This document shows positions 41,261 through 52,200 of a stretch of DNA of 64,000 nucleotides, piece by piece; position 1 is the first letter of the stretch; each line of letters starts with the position of its first letter. The position numbers were made by a program, and so were the translations under genes. The stretch spans positions 744,001 through 808,000 of the forward strand of contig JAVTVJ010000791.1 of assembly GCA_034509425.1 (NCBI GenBank), read 5' to 3'. The DNA is from Eopsaltria australis (taxonomy: Eukaryota > Chordata > Aves > Passeriformes > Petroicidae). Below the pieces are notes generated by a model. The model was not told where the DNA came from. It saw nothing but the letters and a program-made list of their open reading frames with translations, and made no database searches.

Positions 41261-41603
41261 GTTTTTTTTTTGGTTTTTTTTTTGTTTTGTTTTTTTGGTT
41301 TTTTTGTTAAAACCTTTGCCTCTGATTCTTATGGCAAAAGACCCTGCTAAAAAGTTTATCCCCATCTTTCATATAGGTTTTACCTCCCTTGCCCAGCTGG
41401 CCATACTTCTTTTGATGCAGCCCAGCTGGTTTTCTGGGCTGCAAATGCATGTTTCCAGCTCATGTAAAGCTTCTTGTCAAGCAACACCCCCAAGTTTTCT
41501 CCTTAGGGGTGCTCTCGATCTATTTTATGCTCACTCTGTATTTGTGCTCACGATTGCTCTGACCCAGGTGTAGCACCTTGCACTTGGCATGTTGAACTTC
41601 AGT
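40885..41603 (-). mobile_element. CR1 LINE fragment interrupted by a poly-T expansion
   Basis: The + strand is the reverse complement of a CR1 3' region: the tail at 40885-40935 and again near 40940, the degenerate 3' part through 41160, and the reverse-transcriptase C-terminal part at 41380-41603 (ending CTTGCACTTGGCATGTTGAA). A deletion joins the segments near 41380. A long T run sits inside it. All coding capacity is lost. Confidence 0.88.
41169..41309. repeat. poly-T tract (91 uninterrupted T) with GG-interrupted T tail
   Basis: Positions 41169-41259 are 91 consecutive T, followed by GG-separated T runs to about 41309. It lies at a T-rich site inside the CR1 3' region (where CR1 has CTTTTAG-like sequence before TTTAAAACC), so it appears to be an expansion of element sequence. 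In the CWC27 transcript it would be a 91-nt A run. Confidence 0.9.
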
Positions 41604-44600
41604 GAACAATGAGCTACATTTTGAGAAAAAAACTGAAAGAGGGGAAATTTAGGTTTCAGAGTAGCATACAGATTTTGACACAATGCTACCAGGGAGTTTC
41701 TTAGTAGAACTAAGCATAACTTCCTGACTGGTTGCTAACTTGGCTAATTTTAGAGTCAACCCAAAAAACCTGATGATGTGCTTCCCAGCACACACATGTA
41801 AAGAAGTCTTCAAAAAAACCAGCAACACAGAACAGGCCAAAAGACCATCTTCAAGAATTAGGTTACAAAATTATTGCTTAAATTAGTTGTCAGAGGCACA
41901 TTAACCACTGAACAGAAATATACCTATTCACTCCAGGGAACTCAACTAAATCCATTAGCAGGAAATTGCACAAACTTTCACAGTAGCAAAGTCTCATATC
42001 AAAACTGCTAGGCAACCTGAGCTGAAGAAATAAAACAAAGGCTGAAGAGCTAATTCCCAAAATCTGGGAACTAAAAACCAAAGAAAATGAGAAACTAGTT
42101 CTCAGAGAGTGATGACTGAAAAGAAACTGGAAAGCCCTAGCAACATCAGTGGTATCAGTTGAATACCTGAAAGAAGGGCTGACGTGGTCAGGGAACAGGG
42201 AGCTGGAAGTAAGAAAAAAATGTTGCTGCTCTCTGTATTCAGCATTATTAAGGCTAATAAGAGATTAATGATGAAAGAGCTTTAAAGAATGTTAAATAAT
42301 TTGAAAAGGAAAAGAACCCAAACCATAAAGTAATTTCAAAACTGGAGAGAATTTCTTACTGTGAAGGTTGGAAAGAACTTAATGTGTACAGCTTATTGAA
42401 AGGACTCCATTAGAATGTAAGTAGTTGAAGTATGAGAAAATACAGCATGCTGAAGTGAACTTCAGAAAAAGGTACAGCAAAAATAATTCAGTGGCTACAA
42501 GCTGAACCCAGACAAGTTAAAATGTAAAACTGGAAGAGGTTAGGAATCAAGTATCTAAGTACTGGAATAGTATACACTCACTGACTAAATATGGAGCAAA
42601 CTACACTCTCTTGATATCTACAAAAAATATGTTTTAATGCCTTTCCTGCTCAGCTGTAGCCAAACAGTGAGTTCAATACAAGGGTAACTGGCAGTAAATT
42701 ATGGCATGAGATACACAGTTTATCTAATTGTCTAATTTGGCTTAAAACACTATTAAGAGAATACCGGAATTTGCTGTAGGAAAACAGCAGCAGTTCTCTA
42801 GGTACAGTGAAGATCGAAGTCAGTTGCAAAAAGAATTTCTATTCAGAACCTCAAAAGCCAGTCTTACTAACATACAATGTATGTTTTCAGTGCTAAACTG
42901 AAAAACCAGGAGACAAACTCTGTTGTTGGAAAAAGTCTGACACTAAGTTACACGTAGCATTTTCTTAAACTAGTAGGATTAGAAGTACAGTTATTAAATT
43001 TAAAATAGTAATTTTGTGAAGAAATATATCTGTTTATATAGAAATAGATAAAACTTAATATTTCAAAGTTAATAAGTAGCTCTAAATATATGGTATTGGC
43101 ATCACATTGCTATATTTATCAACAGCCAACCTGAACAGAAAAGTAGCTTGCTGAACACAAGATGAGATACTAGATTAAACTCAAGTAAGTAGAAGCATAT
43201 AAATACACATTTTTAGTACTTTTCACTGTAATGCTTGCATTATAAGCACAAGTGCACAATAAATGCATTTAAAACAAAATATTTTAACATAAACTAATAA
43301 TTTACAAATACAAACTATCCAACTCATCATTTATAACAACCGCAGATTTATAAAGAGAGAAAACTTTTGATTTAAATATCTTTTAAAAAAGACTTGCATG
43401 TGTTCACATAAAATTACCTTTGGCTTGTCCACACCACAGTACTATACAAGCACTTCAGGAAAGCAATCTTGCATGCTCAAGGTGACAATGTTTATTCATG
43501 TTGATGCCAACACAATGCTGAGGTGTCTTGATTATATTCAGTTTTTACTGTCTGGTCTGAATTGGACTTAGCACGAACTTGAAACCCTGCCTAGCATTAT
43601 TAACTATTTTTATTACAATTGTGCCTAGATGACAGAAGGACTTTGGGGATGTAAGTTATTTGTCCAAGTTATTTCATGTTCTCTTTCAAAAAAAACCTTA
43701 AGTCTGAGGAATTACATCTTGAAAACTAGTATAGGTTTCCGCTTTGAGGATGAAGGATGTAATTACTTTTATATGCACAGAAAATATGTAAAGCTTCACA
43801 TATGATTTATTTTACCCATAACAAGCAAATCGATATAAGAAAAAACAGGAATGCAAAGGAGTGGCAATATAGCTACTAGTAATTAAAAGTAGTTAATAGT
43901 AGTGGTTATCTACTACTATCCATCACCTTAGGATAGTAATAATTTGTAAACCAAAATAAAAGTGATTACTTAGCTCAACTGCAAGAAATTATTAAGAGAA
44001 AAATATACATGAGGAAACACGGAATTAAATTCAAGTGATCTTAACTACTCAAAAAGTCCACTTCTCTTCCTCAATAGTTTAGCTATTTTAAGCACTTATT
44101 TCATGCTGCTATTTAATACCACATCCATTACAAGGATGCAACTGAACTTGATTATACAGTGAAAAACTGTACAGTCTACTGCATTTCACTCCACACTGCA
44201 TGTCTTGCAACAAGAAGCACTGTAATTTTTAAAGCTGGTAATAAATGTGTAGCACCCGAGCTCCACCTACAGGATAAAAAGAAATGTATAAGAAATATTT
44301 CTAATTACCAGACCAGAAGAGGACTATTTACTCTGAAGCCTTCAGATGGTCCTCTCAAGCCACAGCCATTTTACAAACTCAATGTGATGCTGAGAAATTT
44401 TATTACTTATGCCATGACAGCAAACACTTCTTCTATGTCTAAACATTTCTTTATGTAAACAGCTGTTCTACAATGTGAAGTTTAGGTTTAAGCTTTCTAA
44501 TAAAAAACCCCAGATCCATGGAATTTCTCTAACAACTTGCCAGAACGAGTGGGTAACTCTTTTCCCCAAAATCTTCTTATCTAATACAAAGTTGTCAAGT

Positions 44601-46300
44601 GTATAAAGCTATTTTAAAAATATACACAAGAGGTTAAAATGCATGCTGAAATGACTAAAATTAACTTCACCATTTGAGCACTTCAAGTATGGTTGCACTT
44701 ATAAGTGGTATTGGATCTCAGTACCATGAATTGGAGAAGGTGTCCATTGTTTCCATACTGTTTCTCTGAAATATATGTGCAACCTTCAGACCTCAGAAAT
44801 GCATTTGGATTAAAAGAAACAGGACTAATACAAATGAATACAGTTTTGCAGAAAAAGTCATCCATGCTAAAGACAGTACTCTGAAACAAATATTGTTAGA
44901 AGTTCAACTATTCTACTAGTATATTTAAGCACATACTAGATACATTTAAGTATTTGATAAGATGAAATTTTGATAGATATCAGAAGTTTCTTAACCCTCT
45001 GATGCGTTAGTAGACACTACCCTTAACCTATGGATGGTCCATCCAACTTTTTGTTTGATATTTACACCTCCCCCATCTATGCCACTGATCAACACAGGCT
45101 TCAACTACAGTGTGTGGTGAACACCCATGAGTATATTATCAAACATCTCCAGTACACCGAGAAAATAGTCACTTCAAGCAATGAAACTTGATATTGTTTA
45201 TCTTACTTTATCTAAACAGCCCTCAAATGTAAAAACACATTATTTATAACAAACAATATCATGCCTTTGATTTTCATGCCAGAGGATGGCTGACAATTAT
45301 CTGGAAAAGAGTAAGTCTAGAAATTTATGTTACTGTTTAGTATCACAAGTATCTCCCAAGGCTATGGCTCCCAACTGCTAAAAATGCATCCAAAAAAACC
45401 CTCTTCTGAGTCAAGATAACCCATTTGGCTATAATACTCTTACTACTACCACCCTGAAAGAGCAGAATAACCACAAACAGAGCACATTGACCGACCACAT
45501 GCAGAGCCAGCAGCTAACAGACTGACCACAGTAATGTCTCTTAAAATAAGCAAAAACATGATGCAAGCTTGGGCATTGAGTACCTCATCCCTAAGGGTAT
45601 CCTCTAGCTTTGTATTCTCTTCATGCTACAAACTTGCTATTACACCTTAGACGATTTTGTTTCCAGCAGCCATTCTTATAAATCCCCAGGGACAATTAAA
45701 CAGGTGGACAGGTAGTTGAACAGATAGGTAGGTAGTGAACATGTACAGACTTCAAGGCCCTTTGCTGTTGTAAAGATGTTATTTGGCTGCCATATACTTC
45801 AAGGTTATTTTCCAGAGAGAGATTTTCTTAGAGACTTTCCAAATTTCTGAGTCCTTGCCTCCACTACCAGATATGGCTATTTAATGCTAAAGTGCAATTG
45901 TCCAGTCTTCCTAACCAAGAACAATTCAGTGACTCTGAGAAGCTTAAACTTGTGTCGATCTCAACCAGGACTAGTAATCCTAGATTTTGGGATTGAATTT
46001 ATCCATCATACTCATTGATCTCAGTATACTTCCTGTGGACTGTCTGTCCACAGCAGAGACAGTACAGCCACCAATTCCCAAAGCAACACACAGCACAACT
46101 TCAAAGACAACAGAAAGAAAAGTCAAGGGATCTGTTTTACAAAATGTCTTGTACATGCTCTTTAAAAGAATACCTAGTTATGTCTAACACTGCTATAAAA
46201 TCATGACACTGTATTTCACGTACTGCAATTTTACATGCTCTTACAGAGGGAAAGGAGCACTGAAAAACAGAAAATGAGTGCTCCGGAATTAGTTTCATGC
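41604..46300. other. intron 10 stretch without recognised features
   Basis: About 4.7 kb of AT-rich sequence. The longest frame (44159-44458, +, 99 codons) has no recognisable domain and no codon bias that I can see. A small imperfect hairpin with 8-bp arms lies near 43900. Confidence 0.6.
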
Positions 46301-46880
46301 TGGTTTCATCTGGGGCAGTTAATTTTCTTTGCAGTACCTAGCATGGGGCTGTGTTTTGGACTTGTGCTGAACACAGAGTGGTTAATATAGAGATGCTTTT
46401 GTTACTGCTTACACAGAGCCAAGGGCTTTTCTGCTTTTTGTACTGCCACGCAAGCAGCAGAAATGGGAGTGCCTGGGAGGCTGGGAGGAGACACAGCCAG
46501 GTCAGGTGGCCCCAACTGACCAAAGAGATATTTCAGGCCATGTGACATCATGCTCAGTATAAAACGCTGGGGGACAAATGAAGAAATAGGGATGTTTGGA
46601 GTGATAGAGTTTGTCTTCCCAAGTCACTGTTACATGTGATAGGGCCCTGCTGTCCTGGAGATGGCTGAACACCTGCCTGCCCATGGGAAGCAGTGAATTC
46701 ATTCCTTGTTTTGCTTTACCTACATGTGCAGTTTTTGCTTTCCCTAATTCCCTAATTTCCCTTTACCTCAGCTGAGTTCGCTGTCTTCTACCCTTCTGAT
46801 TCTCTCCCAGATCCTGCTGGTGGAGCAGTCAGTGAGTGGCTGTGTGGGGTTTGGTGGCTGGCTGGGGTTAAACCGCAACA
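46301..46880 (+). mobile_element. solo LTR of an avian endogenous retrovirus
   Basis: A GC-richer block of about 580 bp that starts TG and ends CA and resembles an LTR family I know from bird genomes. Internal signals in order are a CRE-like TGACATCA (46543-46550), a TATA box TATAAAA (46558-46564), and a pyrimidine-rich 3' third. No gag, pol or env sequence lies on either side, so it is a solo LTR left by recombination. The flanking pentamers CATGC (46296-46300) and CATGA (46881-46885) look like a target-site duplication with one mismatch, suggesting some age. A clear polyadenylation signal is not evident. Orientation is opposite to CWC27. Confidence 0.8.
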
Positions 46881-48691
46881 CATGACTCCACAAAGAGATC
46901 AGATTGATGTATGGTTCCAAAGGAAACCGAGTAACATCAGTTTACAGATCTGACCACACAGATCTTGTTGACTACATGAAATCTGACAAATCATGGAAGT
47001 TAGTTACCTAGTCTCTAACCAGAAGTAAATCATATGACAGGAAAAACTAATGCTCACTTCAATTATGTATTTTGTTTACAGTTTCTTTATTTTTGTTATT
47101 GTGCTGGGTCATTGATGTCAAATGCTCTTCTATAGATCTCTGTAACACAAAATTATGAGGAACTTCAGAAGTAACATGTTCCAGACCAGAGAAAGAACAG
47201 ATTGGAAGCAGTCAGTTGAGCAGATTTGCTCAAATTGCAAAGGCTTCTGTACTGTACCTGATGTGATTCTTAGATTCAAATCAATAGTGAAGAAGACGTA
47301 GAGAAGGACACTGAATTCCCTCTTAAATCCCATGAATATTTTAGTTTCTAAAGCTCTTCAAACCTATTAAAGTAGCTAATGCAAATTGCTTTCTTGGCAA
47401 TGTTGTCACTGGGCTTTTCACTGCTCCAAAAAGGCAAACAGCAACATTTACAGCTGGCATATTTTAATGTACCAGTATGAAAAGATTATCCAAACTAATA
47501 CAAGTGTTCCTACCCCTCTAAAACTGTGGCCTGCTTCTAAACATAAAGGCCACACAGAGTTAAAAATACTGCCTAACATAGAAACTTACTAATCTTGATT
47601 TTTAAGTCGTCTCAAATTCTTGCAGTAGAAAGTTATATTGATATGTATCAACTTGTAAAGATTAGGGTGTTAAGTTCTCTTTTCTCTTTATAGTAATAAG
47701 TTTTGTTTTACAGTTAAGATAATGACTGAACACTCTCCACAACTGACAAAAAACTCTTTTTTCAATAAAACATATGGTTGGTTTTATTTTTAACAGTTAG
47801 ATACAGTCATATAAAATGATAAAAACCTTCAAGAGGTGGAAGTCAGATACCTGAATTTCTGAGACCTGTAAACTGATTCTGTTACAGTTATTCCTTCTGT
47901 TTTCTAACCAAAGTTTCAATGTTTTATCTCAAAGTCTATTATTACAACAAATTTATCTTCACATGTTTTGATCCAAAACCTTTACTTATCAGGGATGTAA
48001 GCCCAGGGATATAATAGGGATGGTAATTGCTATGGAAGTAGTGAACCAGGTATTCTTATGTCACAAACAAAGACAAAATCTAGACTGTTCTAGATTCTTA
48101 CATGTCAGCATTATGCCTTGGCCACCACCTAAAAATCTTATCTGCAATGACAGTAAACTGAAAAAAACCCAATTAAAAGAAAACCAATTGAAAGAAACAG
48201 GAAAACAAGGAAAATGAAGAGGGAAAGAAACCGGAGTAGGAAAAGAAACTGGAATGGTTCCCTTCAAAGGAAACTGTCATGGGAGAGAATCCAAAACAGC
48301 CACTACATATGCAGAATTTAGTATGGGCAAAGCCTGACTAATTTAATCAGGCAGTTATCTATGATAGTTGTGTAGTTAAGAGCACAAAATCTGAATTAGC
48401 TTTCTGATGTTTCCTCCACCAAGCCCCCAGCAAGTTAGACTGAATAAGTAAACTTACACATTTAACCTTTCTTAAATTCTTCAGTAACTTCTGGAGACTG
48501 TATTTACTGAAAGACTGAAAAATAATTCCTAGCAAGTCTGACATCAGACCCACTACTCTTCACTTGCACACACAATGAGTGTTTTTATGCAATTTCACTA
48601 TTATCCTCAAACTCATGCTGCAAGAACTGTCAAAACACAAGGTTCCAAGAAAACAAACTAACTCACTAAAAATTGAGTGCTAATCAGTAGA
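46881..48691. other. intron 10 stretch without recognised features
   Basis: AT-rich sequence. The only pattern is a purine-rich, loosely duplicated segment at about 48165-48260, with paired 15-18 bp units rich in GAAA. No gene or transposon recognised. Confidence 0.6.
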
Positions 48692-48745
48692 CATCGCAGA
48701 ATTGGAGAATATTCTGAGTTGGAAGGGATATTCACAAACACTGGC
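48692..48745 (-). mobile_element. short CR1 3'-tail remnant
   Basis: The + strand reads as a diverged reverse complement of a CR1 3' end (cgcagaattggagaatattc then tgagttggaaggga), close to the better preserved copy at 26353. Only about 50 bp can be recognised. Confidence 0.6.
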
Positions 48746-49119
48746 ACAGCTAAATTACATGACAGGAATCCATGCTTTCATGTCTGTAAAGAAAAACTTG
48801 TGTCTGCTGCAGTGTTGGAAAGCTGGTACACTGCAAAGATGAGCATTGTGTTAAACCAGACTTCACTGGATTACCTTCCTTTCTGTCAGTCTCAGTGATG
48901 GACGACTACTACGTGTTAACACAAATAAAGAAGCTGCAAAACTCAATCTTGCAACTGAGAAGAAAGACAAAGTGAGGAATGGCAAATACATATAAATACA
49001 TTTAATTTCTAACTCACAGGGAAAAATAAAACTCTCATACAAGGTACCAATAAATACTGAAAATCTTAAAACTGTAAACAATCTAAAGAAAAACACTAAC
49101 CAAACAACACAATCCTTAC

Positions 49120-49295
49120 CTGCGACTAGTTGTTTTCCTTTCTGTCTTGGTGTCTTCCTCTTGAAGTTGCTGTTTAGTATTTTCACTTGTGTCTATTTTC
49201 AATTTCTTGGCAATGCGTTCCTTTATTTGAAATCTTTCATTACTAGCAGCTTCATCTTCTACACTATCAGCATCTTCATCATGTTCTTCTTCATC
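49120..49295 (-). CDS. CWC27: CWC27 coding exon 10
   Basis: 176 nt. It encodes [20 protein letters not shown], then [20 protein letters not shown] and a Lys/Glu-rich tail ending TTSR, two bases into the next codon. The ERIAKKLK block is a CWC27 hallmark. The donor is GTAAGG. The acceptor AAAG has a poor pyrimidine tract; an alternative AG 27 nt further upstream (exon start 49322) keeps the frame and would add nine residues starting EFYNFKSIK. The shorter form was chosen because it matches the mammalian protein better. Confidence 0.92.
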
Positions 49296-52200
49296 CTTTA
49301 TTGATTTAAAATTATAAAACTCCTTTAGATTTTTTTTAGGACAGAATGATGAATATAGAAATCTTCCTCTTATAATCTCTTCCAAGAAAACCTGTACCAT
49401 TGTTCATAAATCCAAAATTTGATGAAGACAATACACTAAACTTTTCCTTCATTTTCCACTATGAGAAAAACTTAACTCCCTACCACATGGCTATACTACA
49501 GTCACAATGGGGTGGAAGAGGTTAGCCCACTGGCTCCTGTTAGGGAATTTACAAATACTAAACTGATCTTAACAGATTATGAAAACCTGTGGAATCTATC
49601 ATCGCAGCTTGCTACAGAGGTCCAAGGAGAGGTCTCAGGCCTCCATACCTCACAGAGATAGGCAAAGGGGAAAAATCACCTTGGATCAAAGACATTTGAA
49701 GGGAGAAATAACTGGAGAATGAACAAGTTGGCCTGACTAGACCAAGGGATCTAAGTTTGACTACTTCATTCATTGAAGAAGGAAGTCTGTAAGAATCTTA
49801 ACTGAAGAAGGCCAGCTCGAAGATGACATGGTACATCTTTTTTACATTTACTTTGGTGTGATTTGCTCATCAGCAAAAGGACAGTGTAAGATGCCACACG
49901 ATTCTAATTTTAGCCAAAGAAAGAAAGGACACTTAGAAATAGTAATCTAGAGGACTTTACAATATCCAGGAGACTGCCAGAATGTAAGCACTTGGGAAGG
50001 AAGAACACGTGCATGTTCTGGGTGTGATGCACAGGTAGGAGGAAAAGTAGCATGAAGACCATGTTCATAAATAGGGGGAGGAGAGGATAGAAAGTTAAAA
50101 GCAGCAAGAGGCAAAATTTGGGAATAGAAGAGAAAAATCAAGAGCTAGATTTCAGAAACTGTAGTGGAGTCACTGTTTAGGCATCTTTAGACTACCACGC
50201 TTAGATTTGAGATTTAGACAAGACAAGACCAGTCAGGAATAAAAAAGAAATCCGTGAATATTCAGCACAGTAAAACAGCTGAATATTTTGCAAGTGAAAA
50301 GAAAGAAAGGTTGTTGGGGGAGTTTTGTGTGTTCATTTTTTAATAGGGGAAGAGAAAACTGGATCAGCATTTCCCTTAATTTACCAGAAAGGTACTGTTT
50401 GACAGAGGAGATAATGCAACTTTGTAGAGGATTTGCTTACATGATAAATTGTCTGAGAGATGGGCGACTACAGACTTCAACAGCAGGGGAAGGTCCAAAA
50501 AAGAAAGTGACAGGAGTGTTTGAAGTCTTTAACAGTCACGGAGAAAGACAGACTCCTGCTGGAGATTTGACTAGGGCTTGGGTAACAGCATTTCACTGAA
50601 ACACAATTAATTGGACAGGAGAACTTCTAGAATAAAAATGGACAACTCTAGACAAACTGCAATTGCTAAGTAGTAAGCTAGTTAAAAATTACTGAGTAAT
50701 CTGAGTAACAGGAAGAGGATTAAAATTGGAGGGACAAAATGTGCAACTTGGCTAAATCCCCTACTTCCCAAACCGCCCATTACCCTCAGTTTGCACAGTA
50801 TTCCACCATTTTTCTGCTAGAAAAACACTGAGAAAATAGGATATATCCTTCCTGCTCAATCACTTTCCCTCCTGCAGTTCTATTCTTTTCCCCCGCCCAG
50901 TCTCCTCCTTCAGTCCCTCTTCTCTCTCATTAAGTCCATCTGAACTCAACAAATAGATTTAACAATAGATTCAATAACCCAGACTGAACTGCATGGCACC
51001 TCAAAAGGAAACTGGCTGCTCCGGTGGCGGATGGTTGTTCCCCATGTGCACAGAGATGTAACACTGCCTGCCTGAAAACTATACTACTTCTTGCTGCTGT
51101 TATTAGCTGGGTGGTGTTGCCTTATTCTTCTCTTTAATATGGAAATAAAAATGTAATGAGACATTTTGTGACAGAATGACTGGTGACTATTGTATGTAGT
51201 ATGATTTTCCCATTTAAGAAGATTATTGAACTGAGGGGTGGATATCTAATTTTATCTATGCATAGCACTGCATGAAACTTACTGTTCAGCAAGTACCTGA
51301 CAAATAGAGAAATGTCACTGGTGGGAAAAAATTTTTGTTAGCACATTTCATATAATGTTTTCATTAACAACTTGGGTGCAAAAAAAATCTTAACAGATAG
51401 CTACAAGGTATTGCTAATACAAAGGCTGTCTCAAAGAATCAAATGTACGAATCTGAGGATTGCAGTAAGAGAAACGAGATGGTATTTAACAGCATGAACA
51501 GCAAGGCCAGGTGCTTAGGGAATACTAACAAGAGTTTCTCTTACATGCTATGGGCTTGTAAGCTGGGGGAAGTAGGGAGATCTGGAAGAATTATTTGCTT
51601 GCAGGTTTGGCTATAAAACTACCAACATGTTGCAACTGTGTAAATGCAAAAGTGATCCTGAGATGAGTTAATTAAAAGAACTCTAAGAAGAGATGTACCA
51701 CCTTACAAGACCCAGGGAACTGCCTGAAGTGCTACATCTTAGCTAAAATCTTAAATGAAATGAAATCTAAAGAGAACACCTCTCCAGAAAAAAAGAGAAA
51801 AAGCCTTCATATTTCCAACTTTGGATTAATTAGGTATATTTATTTAAATTTTTATTCTTCAACCTAATACATCCATGTCCTATACTCCCCAAGTCCAGTT
51901 TGCTTAAGAAATGGATATATGAATATCTGAAGAAATATTAATTAAGTACCATTCTCCAAACCCCTCTAACACTAAAATGCTCCTGCACAGCAGGAATTAC
52001 AAAGGAGAAGAGTGAAAAAGCCTGAATTCACACTGTGCCTTGTGAAAAAAGGAACAGGATGTAAGCAGATGCTTTTTTATAGGCACACAAATGGGACAGA
52101 CTGTGTTCTTCCTTTACTTACAGTGTGTCAACACACAGTGTATTTAATACCTGTGCATGATGGACAGTTATAGAAAACAATACTTTCCAGTAATACCTTC

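Larger units (their letters stand above)
1..49119 (-). other. CWC27 intron 10, incomplete, at least 49 kb
   Basis: The exon 10 donor at 49119 opens an intron that runs off the left edge. I searched the minus strand by eye for the remaining conserved CWC27 blocks (the basic coiled segment after SRS, and the GWMSHVLQFED and EIYDPRNP regions) and found none. It contains most of the window's repeats, listed separately, and no second gene that I can support. Confidence 0.8.

Noticed and set aside
41065..41365. Poly-Phe (+) and poly-Lys (-) open frames
   Set aside because: Translations of the 91-nt T run and its neighbours.
44159..44458. 99-codon + frame with several Cys
   Set aside because: No recognisable Cys spacing of a zinc or disulfide family, and no flanking gene structure.
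48165..48260. Purine-rich duplicated segment as a possible satellite
   Set aside because: Only two loose pairs of units; too short and diverged to call a tandem array.
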